Below, one piece after another: positions 10,194 to 22,464 of a stretch of 64,000 nucleotides of DNA. This stretch comes from Misgurnus anguillicaudatus (lineage: Eukaryota; Chordata; Actinopteri; Cypriniformes; Cobitidae), in assembly GCF_027580225.2 (NCBI RefSeq), contig NC_073342.2:11032501-11096500 (forward strand), in the 5' to 3' direction. Positions within the stretch are counted from its first letter, which is position 1; each line of letters opens with the position of its first letter. The notes under the pieces were generated by a model. That model was not told the origin of the DNA, searched no databases, and saw only the letters and a list, made by a program, of their open reading frames with translations. The position numbers and the translations under genes were made by a program.

Positions 10194-10630
10194 TAGGGAT
10201 GTTCATATTGTATATAATAATAATTGTTAACGCATGCTGACACAAAGGTGGCCCCTAAATGATACAAATTAGCAAAAGCAAAACTTTTTGAAATGCGTCC
10301 TGCTTTAGAAATGACCTCTGTGGTAGATGAAAAAGAGACAATCTCCCCTTTTTGGATAATAATCATCTGAGCTAATTGCGTGCTCTTTGATGAGGTTATG
10401 TTGCCTGAATATCTGATAATGCATGAATACTGATCCTGTTGTTGATCTGTCGCTGCTGTTTGCACGTTTAAATGAGATAAAAATGTTTTGTTTTTATCAG
10501 GTCACAGACAACCGTTAACTATTTTTACTCAATGACAATTTAATATTAAAATCTTATAAGTTAATGGTTAATGTTCAGTTAATAAGCTGCAGTTGTCGGT
10601 TGAGAAAATTATCTGATATGAACATCCCTA
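10194..10630. mobile_element. hAT-type MITE in the retroelement leader
   Basis: Ends TAGGGATGTTCATAT and ATATGAACATCCCTA are perfect inverted repeats. The 8-bp flanks are ATAGCAGC (10186-10193) and TTAGCAGC (10631-10638), a one-mismatch target duplication. It is 437 bp long with no transposase, so it is a non-autonomous hAT relative. Confidence 0.85.
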
Positions 10631-10638
10631 TTAGCAGC

Positions 10639-11267
10639 AGAAAGAGTGTGAAATGCTTAAATTCAAACTGAAATAAGAGATATTAACAATAACTTTTGGA
10701 AAAGCATTTAGCAAATATGTAGCAGTAATATAAATTAAAAGACTGGTAGCTGAGATAATTAGTGGAAGTACAAAAGTTACCAGAAGTAGAGAAAAAGTGG
10801 CCATAGATAACCTGGCAAGTAATAATTAGAATCCTTTTTGAGATGTCATGTTGATAGAATATTTAGATGAGGTTTGCTCATGCAACCTTCAGAGATCAAG
10901 TAGGCCACGTACGCCTGAAACTGGAAAATAATATTTTGGAAATATTATTTGTGACTGTGAAGTTGTGTATTTATTCATTAGTCACCCCTTATTTTGTTTT
11001 AGGGAATATACAATAATTATTACATAATAGTAAACAATAATAAACAGTATTATGAATAAATAAATGAATAAATAAAAAGTAATCCGTGATAAGAGTATAT
11101 GCATAAATAAGACTGGTGCATTGCGAACATAGGCCTTTGATTGCCTGTGACAGACATGTGTAATAAGAGTATTTGTGGGAGAATTTGAGGGAGGAACCTT
11201 GAAGAAATAAATTTTTCAAATTTACCTATGTAATTAATTCTAATTATGGTGAAGTGTGTTTACAGAC
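10639..11267 (+). other. Retroelement leader between hAT MITE and gag
   Basis: AT-rich non-coding sequence. The end, GTGTTTACAG just before the ATG at 11268, looks like a splice acceptor. Confidence 0.35.
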
Positions 11268-11826
11268 ATGGCATCCATATCATTGGAAAGGCTGAAGTCC
11301 AGACATCCTATCAGCACGGATTTGATTACAAGAACTTCCAAACAAATGGACCAAACGTACCAAACACTTGAGGACAAAATGGCCAAAGGATGGGAAGTTT
11401 AAGGTAACAGTGTGTGAGGACATAAAAGCATTTGTAATTATTACCAACCCTAAAATTAAAACACACGAAGGGACGAGAAAAGATAGAAAGAACTGTTTTA
11501 AATTTACTCAGGTGGGAAAACTTTTTGAAATTTGGGAAAAGAGATTTGGGAAATTCTAGAAGATGATGATAAATAAAGATAAAAAGTCACAATGGTAGAA
11601 AAAAAAACATTTCCTAACCTACCTCCTTATAAGGGACCTAATAACCATTTACCAATGATTACAGGTGACATACAATTTGAGGAAAGAATAGAGGTAGAGC
11701 CAGACCAAAAACAGACCCAAACGCAAACCCCTGCAAATACCCCAATTAGTTTACTGACCCCTACACACACTCCAGCACACTTTCCCATACTCACCCCTGT
11801 TAGAGAAATGCCCACTAGCCCAATAG
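11268..11826 (+). pseudogene. Retroviral gag N-terminal (matrix-like) remnant
   Basis: An ATG at 11268 opens a short frame of about 45 codons that ends in a stop. Similar coding texture resumes in another frame at 11368-11559 and again from 11592. The last frame is proline/threonine-rich and contains LPPY, a possible late-domain type motif. The reading frame then runs into the 2.5-kb insertion at 11827. Position in the element and the downstream capsid-like region support gag. It is broken by at least two frameshifts plus the insertion. Confidence 0.55.
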
Positions 11827-14296
11827 AAACACTACGGGGGTGTGCGGGTAAGGCTCCTCCGCCTTGTTTTGTGGATCCCGTGGCGCCCTCCTTTTCTCCT
11901 GGAGGCAGACAGAAAAGCAGAACAGTTCAATGTTTTCACGCCCAGGGGAGCACAGATACCTGGCGCCTTCGAATAAGGTGGAGGTAAGTAACTCGAGCTC
12001 TCTATCCTTTCGTAGGCGTATAGCTGACACACAGAGGCTCACTTCACAGGTGCTGGGACGTCCTCTCGTCACTCCAGGGCCACACACATGTAGTTCTCTC
12101 CAGGTAAGTATCACACGTTCTCCTTCTCTCTTAGTGTGGATCACAGCTATAACACAAGAGATCACTCCACAGGCAATGAGACTCGCACCGGCCACTCAGG
12201 ACCGCACATAGGTAAGTACTCACAGGTGCAGAATCCAGGCTCTCTGTCTCGTTGTAGGCGTACCACTGTCACACTGGGGCTTTCTTTTACAGTCGCAGGG
12301 GCATCAGGGGTCGCTCCGGACCGCCCACAGGTAAGTATTTCACAAGAGATGTCCTCAGGTTCTCTCTCTTACTATAGGCTGATAGCTGTAACATAGAGGG
12401 TTAATTTAGACACTGGGGCTCACACTGGGCTCTGGTGACCACACAGGTAGGTATCTCACGGTGACAAGCTCTTTCTCTCTCTCTCTTGCTGTAGGCTTAT
12501 AGCTGTAACACAGAGTGTTAATTTCAGACACTGGGGCTCTCACTAGGTCAACACTGGTAACTCTTGACCACTGGAACAGGGGTAAGTTAGCTTTAGCCAC
12601 GCTATCTCTTCAGTTTCCTCAGACAATATTAACGTTCTGGGCATTCAACGAATAATTACAACAATGGCCCCGATTCGGGGATGGTGAACTTACGATGGTT
12701 GTACTTCAGTCAATCGGTAGGTATTCTCCAGCCTTTGAGACGGCGAAGCGTCGTGGCACGACCTTCCCAAAACGCCTCTGATACTATCAGCGGGGGCAAT
12801 CCAACACTGGCACGCCGAGCCGAACCCTGCCCTCTCCTCTTGTTCACTTTGACTCCCGAGAACTGGACAGGGGCGCACCTTTGTAGAGGCTCCGTGACAG
12901 GTGATATCGATCTATGCCACCCTATGCAACAGTGCAACATACACACAGCGTACTCCTTAAATGGTTACTTTACTCACAATGGTCTGGTATCCCAATATCC
13001 TTCACCACCGTTCCACCGAATCGGCCACGTCCAAGGGATGACAGAGTCAGCACTCCGCTTGAAGCTCCAACACAAGAGTCACACACACAGCATATACAGT
13101 AAGTAGATTGCCAGCCTCAACGGCCTCTCGTTGTCTCACGACGAGTTCAGCAAAGGGGGCTACTGACGACACCACACAGCATCACACTGCAATAATTTAA
13201 AGTGTATTCTCACTACAAAGTCTCAGACTCACCCACAGCACTCTTCTACGTGAATCAATAAAGTCGCAGCCCCAACCTCATCTGACTGTCTTCGGGCCGA
13301 TTGGAAAGTGGTGTTGCAGGCTAGCGGTAGAAACGTCGCTGCTGTAGCCCTTCAATCCTCTCGAAATCGTTGCGCCCCGGCTCGCCCACCGCTTTACTCC
13401 GTGGTGGGGCCGTAGTCTCACACACTGAAGGCTCACAATGCACGTTGAACAAGTATTCCGCAATATCACACTGAATCAAATGCTGAGTACTCACAATGTT
13501 GACGATTGCTTTCCTTCATTTACCTCCGTAGGACAGATACTTTCCTCTTCGCCCCGAAGTATATCCACATCTGCCGTTTCCCTCCATACACTCCCGGTGA
13601 GTCGGCTTCTAGCAACAGCACACACACATCAATGACGTACACAAAGCAACTCGTTTCTCAAAGAGCCTTCAATGCATCATATACTCAGCCTGTGTCTCTC
13701 TCTTCTTCTTGTCCTTAGTTCCAGTAAACTGTAGAATCCTTTCGTTACCAGCGTGACTTAGCCCAAATCTTCACTCGATGACACCGGAGTGGTCCAACAA
13801 CGAGATCCCAGCCGCTACCAACACACAGCGAACTCCTGCGCTGACTGAACTGCACAACAGAGCAACAACAGCAATGGAACACGTGTCTTTGTGGTGCTCC
13901 TTTAATGATCCACAGCATGCCTTCCTTTCACCTCCTGCGGCTCCGCACTCTCTCCGCTCGCTTCCCAGCGATCGCCGGATCAACGGAGCCTTTGGGCTCT
14001 TCAAAAGGCGTGTGTGTTTTCGGTCCGCCCTTGGCGGGAAGGAGCTTTTCCCGAATCAATCGCTACCCTACTTGTGTTCCTACAGAGCCATTTATGTGTC
14101 TCATCCTCACACAGCCTCCAATCACAATTTACTTCCTTAATTCTTCACACCTGTGGCTCGTAAGGCCCCGATTGTGTTGCCCTTGGAAACAGGAAGTACT
14201 AGTGTTTTTTAAAATTAGGTCCGGGCGGAAACCATCTTCAGGCGGAACCAATTTTCGCCATTTTCGGTTCTGCCCTATAAAAGTCACCCTGTGACA
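11827..14296. mobile_element. LTR-like insertion within gag, related to the one at 38603-40907
   Basis: The right end, CACCCTGTGACA, and the sub-terminal GGTCCGGGCGGAA-type and CGGCTCGCCCACC blocks match the insertion at 38603-40907, whose ends are exact. A 4-bp ATAG flank occurs on both sides (11823-11826 and 14297-14300). The left end, AAACACTACGGGG, does not match the TGTCAC start of the other copy, so the left boundary may be truncated or rearranged. It contains a tandem array with splice-signal-like words. Short open frames inside it have no recognised domain. Confidence 0.6.
11970..12595 (+). repeat. Tandem array of about 110-bp units carrying GTAAGT and polypyrimidine-AG words
   Basis: At least five degenerate units can be read. 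Each has CAGGTAAGTA or CAGGTAGGTA followed 40-60 bp later by CTCTCTCTT...TAGGC and then a block with TAGCTGTAACACAGAG and ACACTGGGGCTC. The words resemble a splice donor and a polypyrimidine-AG acceptor repeated in tandem. Whether they are spliced is unknown. Confidence 0.65.
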
Positions 14297-15419
14297 ATAG
14301 TCCAGTGCTTAACACATATGATGATGCTGCAAAAGCATTTAAACAGATGATGGTGCCCCCAGAGATACATAACACATATGAGTGCAGTACAGCCAAAGCT
14401 TTACATCAGATAACACCCCCAAATTTAGGGAGAGCAGTAAGGCCTAAGTTAAGGATGGACAAATACAGTGATGATATTTTAGAAGAGGAATATGAGACAG
14501 ATGCATCCTTAGGAGAGAAAGACATTAGGGAGGAAGAATGGATGAAAACCCTTCCTTACAACCCAAGCAGAAAGTGTAGAGTAGGGAACAGACAGGCTGG
14601 AGAAACCGGATCAGTGAGAGAACCTCGCACAAAAGGAAAACTAAAGCAAGTCACTGGCAGCCTCTATCTTGAAGATTAAGAAAGAGAGCGGGGATTTAAA
14701 GCATGGGACCGAGCACCTGGGAAACGTTTGACAAGGGCAGCAAGCTGTGTGGATCTAGTGGACTTGTCACAAGAAGACAATGCATGTTTTTCAGGACCAG
14801 GAAATGCGTCAGTGTGCCCAATCACGATAAAGAGACAACAAGGACAATATATACCAGGATATTGATGGACTAACTGCATGTCTTCCAGAAATACACGAAG
14901 GAGCCGGAAAATGGATACAAATTTTTGAGCAAAAGACAACAGAGTGTGTCTTGGCCATAGGAGACATTAAAGCCCTGTTGGCGAGGTGTGTGGGAATGAA
15001 AAAACTGAATGAACTCTTGACCAATGCTGGACTGAGAATCGCAATTGACAATATTAGAACAGACGGAATGGCTTTTGATCCCTACAGAATGAACATGTGG
15101 GCAACACTACGCAGAGAATACCCCATGCGGACTGACCCAAAGATGCTGAGAGGTGATCCGATTGGAGAAACAGAGAATCCAACAGCATACATGCAGAAAC
15201 AGCTGAAGCAGTGGCATGAAGAACTGGAAAAAAAACCCAGAAAAAGACTTTGCTTTAGCTGCACTGTTCAGAAATGCAATAGTGGAGGCTGTGCCACCAC
15301 CAGTTAAAACCAAACTTGAAGATCTGGTCGGACTGAACTCCAAAACACACAAGGAGTTCTGTCATCATGTTTCACATGCAGTCAAGCAGCACCGAAAGAA
15401 TGAGCTGAAGGCAACAACA

Positions 15420-15462
<43 letters not shown>

Positions 15463-15830
15463 GAGGGGGCTGCCACAGTTACAGTTGGACGACTTTGTGA
15501 GCAAAACTAAGAAAAAAGCACAAGCTGTTCTGAAGGAGAAACAACCAGCTTTAATGGCGCTCATCAACACACCTGCCCCTACCATCCAGCAAACACATAT
15601 AACAACACCAGCCCAACCCACTCCGGGAAATGCTCAACAGCAAGCCATTCTCATTATTATCTGTGCAAAGCCAAAACAGAAAAACAGCAGGAATGGACAA
15701 AAACAGCAAGGAGGCAAAGGACAAGGCAGAACAAAAATATCACGTGATAGATGCTGGGACTGTGAAGATACTGGGGCAGCCTGGACACTTCAGAAGTGAA
15801 TTTCCGAATAACCCATGGTATAATTAAGAT
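14297..15830 (+). pseudogene. Retroviral gag capsid and nucleocapsid remnant
   Basis: Three overlapping plus-strand frames (14305-14679, 14951-15307, 15216-15500) together look like a capsid: acidic linker, then a helical segment with ENPTAYMQKQLKQW, then LFRNAIVEAVPPPVK. Frameshifts fall near 14700 and 15235. A GA microsatellite interrupts the frame at 15422-15458. Near 15740-15800 a zinc-knuckle is split: CWDC is in one frame while GQPGHFRSEFP is in another, and the last cysteine is replaced by phenylalanine. This gag is not translatable as one protein. Confidence 0.65.
15422..15458. repeat. (GA)n microsatellite inside gag
   Basis: About 18 GA repeats, interrupting the capsid/nucleocapsid junction of the decayed gag. 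Confidence 0.95.
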
Positions 15831-16068
15831 CACCAGAACTGACAGCAGAATTAACAAGGCGCACGGTTGAACCAACAAGACTGGTAGCCAAACCAGAGAC
15901 AGTAAGGCCCACCCATAGCAGCAGCAGCAGCAGCAATCACAACAACAATCACAGTGTGGTCCAGTCAGTGAATCTGTGGTGTGGGCCAGACCAAAGCTAC
16001 TAAGGTTGCCCAGAGCTTTCTAACGGGAGGGGCCAACATCCAATGATAACTGAGAATGGTGACGACAG

Positions 16069-16330
16069 ATTATTGACTCAGCAGGTTGAAGTTGAAGGCA
16101 AGTCTGAACCTATGATGACTGACACTGGAGCAACTTACACATGCGTAAGTCCAAATTATACCACACACCTCCACCTGTCTGAAAATTTTGACAAACAAGC
16201 AGGATTTTAAGGAAAAAACCCAGTTGACACCTCTGACTGCTCCAGTCTGTCTGTAAGCAAAAGCTAAACAAGTGATTTTAGCAATATTAGGTTTTAAGCA
16301 CACCCATTAATTAATAGAAAGAGGTGCCCG
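16069..16330 (+). pseudogene. Retroviral protease remnant
   Basis: A frame around 16069-16210 contains MMTDTGATYTCVS, with the DTGA signature of retroviral aspartic proteases preceded by a QVEVEGK-type beta strand. It lies directly downstream of the zinc-knuckle, as expected in gag-pro-pol. A stop (TAA) follows at about 16208, so only the N-terminal half including the catalytic Asp is readable. Confidence 0.7.
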
Positions 16331-17280
16331 GTGTAGATTAAAATTGAAGATATCTTGTTCCCCTGATGGAACTTATATTAACAGTGAGGTAGTTAGAAAA
16401 ATTACAATGATGACACCACAAGTAAACTTATATTGGATAGGAAAATTTAGAATAGAATATATACATGATAATTACAAAATGGAAAAAGTTTGTGAAAAAG
16501 CAAATTAATGAACATAAAAGGTACAGTCTGAATTTTTACTGTATTGTGATGTATGACCCCTTATGCAGAACAGATCTAGAAAAAAAGTGAATAAATGAGA
16601 AGGAAGGATAGAAAGTTCCCCTGATTTCCCCACATGAATAGGGCCCCAAGTTACAGCTTCACAGATAGACACTTGATTTAAAAAAAAAAGAAGGATTTTT
16701 GACTCTACAGCACATGTAACTATTTTGCAGGCAAATCATTTTAGTATTAAGATCTTAGCCATATGATGAAAAATAAAATAGGGAATGCAGTAAAATTCTA
16801 TACTGCTCATTTTGGAAGAGAGGAGAAACAAGAAAGTTGTGTGCACCATGGTTCTGGCAGTAGTTGCAACTGATAAGATAGAGATGCTTTGGCTGTCATC
16901 CCAGAAATACAGGCAGGCCTAACATCAGAAATAGAGCAGCTGATTTGAACTAATTTATGGAAAAGCTAAAACATATGTAAGTTTAACAAAAATTAGCAAA
17001 ATCCGTAAGAATTAAAATAGAAAACAAGAGGTACCCATTGTAACAGGAAACAATAAAATGTTAGAAGCACTATTGAGGCATTAGGAGTTTTTAGTAGAAA
17101 CATCAAACTATTGTAAAACACCAATATTTTCTGTAGCTAAAGCTTTATTTTTGTACATGATTGGAGAAATATAAATGATGTATTTGAAGATTGGCCAGCA
17201 CACAGTAAGTTCCAGATCCACACACACTGTTAACTAGTATCCCTCCTGAAGTAAAATGTTTAAATTAAATTGACTTATGC
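16331..17280 (+). other. Decayed pol region of the retroelement
   Basis: No open frame of useful length. By position it should hold the end of protease and the start of reverse transcriptase, but I cannot recover recognisable motifs. Confidence 0.35.
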
Positions 17281-17600
17281 TCGGCTTTCTTTAGTATTTA
17301 ACTGGACAAGAAATGCAGAAACTTTGCATTTATCTACAAAGGTAAACAACTCACTTATTCTAGATTACTGCAAGATTTCCTTTTTAATTATTAAAAACAG
17401 ATTTGAAAAGATCTAGTGCTGGACAATGCGCTATTCCAATATGTGGATGACCTATTAATTTACTATCTCACACTTGACCCATGCTGTAGAGATTATAAAA
17501 GTATTAAATAAATTATCTGAGGGGGGAGGCACAAAGCCTCTAGAGCTAAATTACAACATTGTTAAACATAGGTTAAATATTTGATAAGATTAATTGCATA
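17280..17600 (+). pseudogene. Retroviral reverse-transcriptase remnant
   Basis: Near 17431-17463 a short frame reads LFQYVDDLLI, containing the YVDD polymerase motif. It is preceded by sequence compatible with the fingers/palm region and followed by stops. Both the upstream and downstream polymerase blocks are too decayed to define. The motif fits retroviruses, though Copia elements also use YVDD, and the gag type favours a retrovirus-like element. Confidence 0.55.
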
Positions 17601-20290
17601 TAAGACTGAAATTATGACCCAGCAAATTAGAAGGCATGAATAAGGTTCTTCTGCCACAAAGGAAAAAACATGACAGAGTTTAGATTTGATAGGATAGAAG
17701 ATCATTTAACAAAGATTGCATATCCCTAAAATCATTCATAATTCGGTGAAGCAACAAAATTTAAGTGCCTTACTTTCATTTTACAGCATTCATATTATAA
17801 AAATGAGACATAACTGTAGCCCCAATTGTGATGAAGATTTCTCACTAGATGATAATGTCTTAACAGAACTAATGGAACAGGGGAAATAAATGTGGGAAAA
17901 ATTCCATAATAATTGTATCACAATTTGACATTTGGATAAATATATATTTTGGCAAAAAGGATATGTCAGAACTGATTTAATCTGTGAGCTAAAATGACAT
18001 TTGCAGACAATTTCACAACAGTACAGTCAACTAGGAATACCTGTAAAAACTAAACTATAACTTTTTCCTGTTACAAACAAAAAATGCTGTTGTAGCTGAA
18101 TGTTTTTGGATGTGTGGGAGAAATGCCTTACGATACACACTCCCCAGATACTGAAAATGCTTGTGTGCTAGTTAACTTAGCCCAGGCCATTAGTATTTAA
18201 ATGTGAAAATTATATAACCTTGTTTCAAACCCCTGCTCTTTATTTTTGTGTAGTTTGGGTTTTTCTCTGTCCTAGTAGTGGTTGTCCATTTGGAAGGGGA
18301 CAGAAACCAATTATCTATGACACCTGGGGTATAACTATTTAAGAGCTGTTGCCCCTCCCCACAGAGGATAGCTACCTATTTGTTTGAAAACCTTTCGTAT
18401 GTTTGCATTTCATTTGGTATCAAACAGTGAGTTTGAATTTGTCTAGTTAAATTAGCTCAGAGAAAGTGTGGGTAAGTGAGCTGAACCGGAAGACTTTTTC
18501 CTGTGTTTGTTATTTTCTTTCTCGGAAGTTAGGATAGTTTTAACTCAGGAGATCATGTAGTTCAGATTAGTTAGCTCACTGCCCTGGCCTTATGTACGTA
18601 TTAAGTAACATTATATTTTCCATTAGTTTGTTTCATTTTGTTACATTTTTATTTTGGGAAAACTTTTGCTTCGCCATGTGATTTGTTTTCTGTTTTTTGA
18701 CTAGTTTAACCTCAATTGGGTGGTAACAAACCTGATGAGCATGTTGAGCCCTGACCACTTTATGATAGAATAAATAGAGCATATCAAATTGCCAATTCTT
18801 TAATGATTGGATAGATTGTATTGATCAGCCAAGAGGAATACCAAATGGTATCTGAATTCCAAATTTGGATTTAAATTCACACTGGTTTGGATCTGAATGA
18901 ATTAATCATCTCTATTACAATTAGAATCAATTTATTAACTATAGTGATGATAAAATGAAGCTGATAGAACAACTTAATGATGGTACTGATTTGAAAATTG
19001 ATAACTGTTTTGCGTCTGTTCCTGGGGAGCTTGGCTAACCAAAACTGATATTTCATGTTGTCTTGCACTTGTTGTTTTTTCTTTCTGTCTTCTGTTGTGT
19101 TCTACCTATCCTCAGGTCTGGACAAAGCTGAGGCAAAGATGAAGGTGCAAGCAGAACTTAGTCTGTGCCAAAGTACCGATGGCCTAATGCTAAAACATAC
19201 AAACTGCACCATTAGCTGACACTACACCACCACCCGACTATGCTTATGAAACTATGAATTAAAAAGTCAAAACACTTTGTTTTTACTTTACACCCTTTTT
19301 GTGATGTTTTTGGTAAGTGAGGGAGCTAGATTGTAATTGTATTTCTTTTATTGTTTTTCAGTATTAGTTACAAATTATTAGTTCTGAGTAGGCAGAAAGT
19401 TAGAGAAATTTTGTTTTTATCTTTGTTTTCATCTTTAATTTCCCCTCTTGTGTGGTGACTGTAGGTCCTGGTGTCTTCTTAGATATAAAATCCAGGGGCA
19501 ATGTAAAGATGTGAAATATACCATATAACACACATAGACACATTTTACAAAACACAGATATGAGAGCACACCTTCACCTCAACGACTACGCTAAAGAGTG
19601 TCTCGGATAGCGCCCCTGGTGACCGGAAAAGCTAGGGGTTCCTCTGAGAACGAAGATCCATCATTACGCAGCCACTGGAATTATAATCTTTGCATTAAAG
19701 TTACACACATTACCATTATATTATTAAACATAGACTGTCTAGATATTTTGACTACTGATATACTACACTACTGAATTTTTACTGCTGTATTACACTACAG
19801 TTGTATCTCTCTACCTGCACTGAGAACATCTTTAATTAATCAATATATTTACTACTGATCATGATTATTGGCTTATTTTGATTGATATATTTTCTTTCTG
19901 CATTCTTTAGTAATGATAAGTCTTACACATTTTAAAATGACTGAATTTGATTTTACATGTGTCTTTCTTTTTCTTAATTACAAATAATGAGATATTAATT
20001 GTTTTTGAACATTTTCATTTTTTGGGTTCCTTTAGTATGTACAGGGTCCAATAATCTTTTTTCCTTCTTTTAAGCTACAGTAATACACTCACTAAAACAA
20101 ACAAGAATGGTACCATTTTGGGAAGGTTTTTGATTCTTGTTCCCTTAAGGGAGTGAGTGCTGCATCTTAACTGCGTCTGTGTTAGGATCTGCATGGAACT
20201 TTTGATCCATGAAAGCTCTTAGCTAGTATAACATCATGTGCAACAACGTTCTGCTGCAGCACTCTCATTATGTGATGTTTTCTTGAAGTA
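17601..20290 (+). other. 3' part of the retroelement, no recognisable gene
   Basis: Where RNase H, integrase and possibly envelope would be expected I see only short, stop-rich frames. An integrase zinc-binding HHCC or DDE block was not found. Heavy mutation or replacement by other sequence is likely. Confidence 0.35.
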
Positions 20291-20335
20291 CCCCCTCATG
20301 TTTGATGGACTCAGGAGTCCATGAGGGGGGAAATA
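20291..20335 (+). promoter_or_regulatory. Polypurine tract embedded in a hairpin
   Basis: GAGGGGGGAAA directly precedes the 3' LTR and is a polypurine-tract candidate for plus-strand priming. The same bases form the right arm of a stem with CCCCCTCATG at 20291-20300, and GGACT/AGTCC makes an inner stem. Confidence 0.55.
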
Positions 20336-20568
20336 TATAGTAGTTTTTGTTGCTTATATTACTGATCATATACTGTATTAATATTATATTAGGCCTAAGG
20401 CCTGTTGTTTCTACAAGGCTATAAGACACCCAGTTAAACTTTCGTTTTCTCAGTTAACTTTCGTTTCCTAATAAAAAGAGCCCAGGTGCGATCCTGCAAC
20501 TACACCCCAATTGTTCTCGCCACGATTATCTTGAGAAGCAAGGTCGAAACAACCGATAAACAAGAGTA
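20336..20568 (+). repeat. 3' LTR of the retroelement
   Basis: It aligns with the two parts of the 5' LTR and carries an uninterrupted single TTAA at 20378-20381. An AATAAA polyadenylation signal lies at about 20468-20475. The two copies differ at about ten positions over 190 bp by eye, implying an old insertion. Confidence 0.75.
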
Positions 20569-20960
20569 CATCAATTTAGATTAGAGAATTTGCCCAGCTG
20601 TACTTCGTTACATTAACAATAAGGTATCTGTGCAAGCTAGGCCAAGGCCAAAAGAACCAATAAGCAGAATACATCATTTTAGATGAGGAAGGATCCAGCT
20701 GCACTTTTGCTACATCAAACAAATAAATTAATTATGGTAGACCGAGACCAATGAGAAGAATGTACGTCATCTCAGATAAGAAGTGTTTGATCTTACTGTA
20801 TAAAAATGGAGTCAGATGTTGGGAGAGCAGATGATCTTTGAGCACCTCTTTGAGGGGTATTGATTGTCTCACTTTGTTGGCTCGAGCGAATAAAGTAATT
20901 TTTGTTTGGCACCTGGAACCTTTGTCTCCTGAGTATTTTTCTTATGAAGATTCAAGCTTA
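20569..20960 (+). repeat. Possible solo LTR of a second retroelement
   Basis: The segment has a TATA-like TGTATAAAAATGG at about 20797, a polyadenylation-like GCGAATAAAGTAA at about 20886, and downstream GGCACCTGGAACC and TTTGTCTCCTGAG, an arrangement like U3-R-U5 of a fish retroviral LTR. Boundaries and a target duplication are not visible, so this is tentative. Confidence 0.4.
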
Positions 20961-22464
20961 GACTTTTTGCCACAACATGAATCAAATGAGTGTTGTTTTT
21001 TGTGCCTTTCTTATGTGATAAAAAGATGTTATTTCTTAAAATGTATCATTTTAATAAAAAATCCTGTATAATGTTACACAAATAATCAGACCTAATCTCA
21101 CTTTGATAGAATTTCAAGATTTGATTTTAAAATACATCCATTAACCTACCATAAGATGTTCAAATTACAAGTAGCAAATGTAATGAACTACAATATGTTA
21201 ATTTACTTGTCCATATCTGTAACACCACATTTGCAACGTTTGTCTTTGTTTTTTGAATCATTGCTTTGCTGTAAATATGAGCAAATAAAATGATGAGGAC
21301 TCCAGTTTTCTTTTATATTCATGCATTTTGTTGAAGTCATTGGTACTGTCATACACTCTAAAAATTTTGGGTTGTTTTTAACCCAGGGCTGGGTATTAGA
21401 CAGAACACATTGCTGGTTTAAAATGACTCAATGGGTTGTTTTAACCCAACTGATGGGTTATTGTTATACAATGTTAAAACAACCCCTTTTACATTTTACT
21501 CTCTGTAAGCTAAACTCTGTAGTGCTCCGGCCCTCCAGGGTAAGATTTGGGGAACCCTGCGTTAAATCAACATTTGAGTTTAAACAGTTTGAGTTTACAC
21601 CCCCAAAATCTTTTCTGATGGCAAGAAATGTTAATGCAAATTAAACAGATGCCACACTTCACCATCTAAGAGGGGACTGAATGTATTTTATCTTCAATTA
21701 AGTCACCATTTAATATTATTTGCACACAAATCTTAGAAATGAGCAGTTTAAGCAGAAAAAATGAGACATGAACATGTTATGTTACTGGTCCCCTGTTTGA
21801 TGATACAGTTCTGTATTATTTTTGAGAAGATGACTAGACCCTTCGGTCAGTTTAAACACATGCTGTTAACATTTTTTAGAGAAGGGCCTAAGATAAAAAA
21901 ATTGTGTATCACTTGTGGCTATCTGTGCTATCCGAGACAGTTCACACTCAAGTTTCACATATGTTTACAAAAGACCATTTTTTACCTCATTATTCATTCG
22001 ACAATTGTTAGATAGGTGATGATAATAGGACAAAAATAACGCTGTAGCCTTATTCCTGAGAGTGAGAGCTTTCATTTGATATAAGACTTGCCCATGTTTG
22101 TCATACTTGAAAAATATGAAATATGTGAATATTAAATGATATTAAAAAAATATGGGGGGGGGTGATAGTGTAAATTAATTGTAAATAACTTTCTTACAGT
22201 AAAAGATATGTCAAAGTGATGCATATCTGCAGAAAGTAGAGAGTCTAAGCTTTCAAACAGTATCTCATATGTGGTACTGGGTCCATGACAGACCATTATA
22301 AATTAAAGGAAGATTTTATATTAAGTCAAAATAAGATAATTCTGGACCCGGTACAGGGTCCCAGAGTTAAAGAAGTTAAGAACACTTTAATAGTACTTCA
22401 GCATATTAGAAATATACTAGCATTAAATGAATAGAAATGTATTAGCATTACACTACTATTTTAT
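20961..22464. other. No gene; one MITE end at 21352-21500
   Basis: TACACTCTAAAAATTTTGGG followed by repeated GGGTTGTTTTAACCCA words at 21352-21480 resembles one end of a common fish MITE. No matching right end was found. The remainder is AT-rich and without recognised features. Confidence 0.4.

Larger units (their letters stand above)
7597..20568 (+). mobile_element. Endogenous retrovirus / LTR retroelement, broken by insertions and mutation
   Basis: Long terminal repeats at about 7597-8645 and 20336-20568 share roughly 190 bp with about ten differences by eye. Between them, in order, are a tRNA-Trp-type primer site, a 650-bp minisatellite, gag remnants, a protease block with DTGA, and a reverse-transcriptase block with YVDD. 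This gag-protease-RT order is that of a retrovirus or retrovirus-like element. At least three later insertions (7643-8453, 10194-10630, 11827-14296) inflate it to about 13 kb. Every coding region carries stops or frameshifts, and no envelope gene is recognisable, so the copy is dead. Confidence 0.8.

Noticed and set aside
9640..20290. A functional retrovirus in the window
   Set aside because: gag, protease and RT each carry stops or frameshifts, the zinc-knuckle is split, and no integrase or envelope is recognisable.
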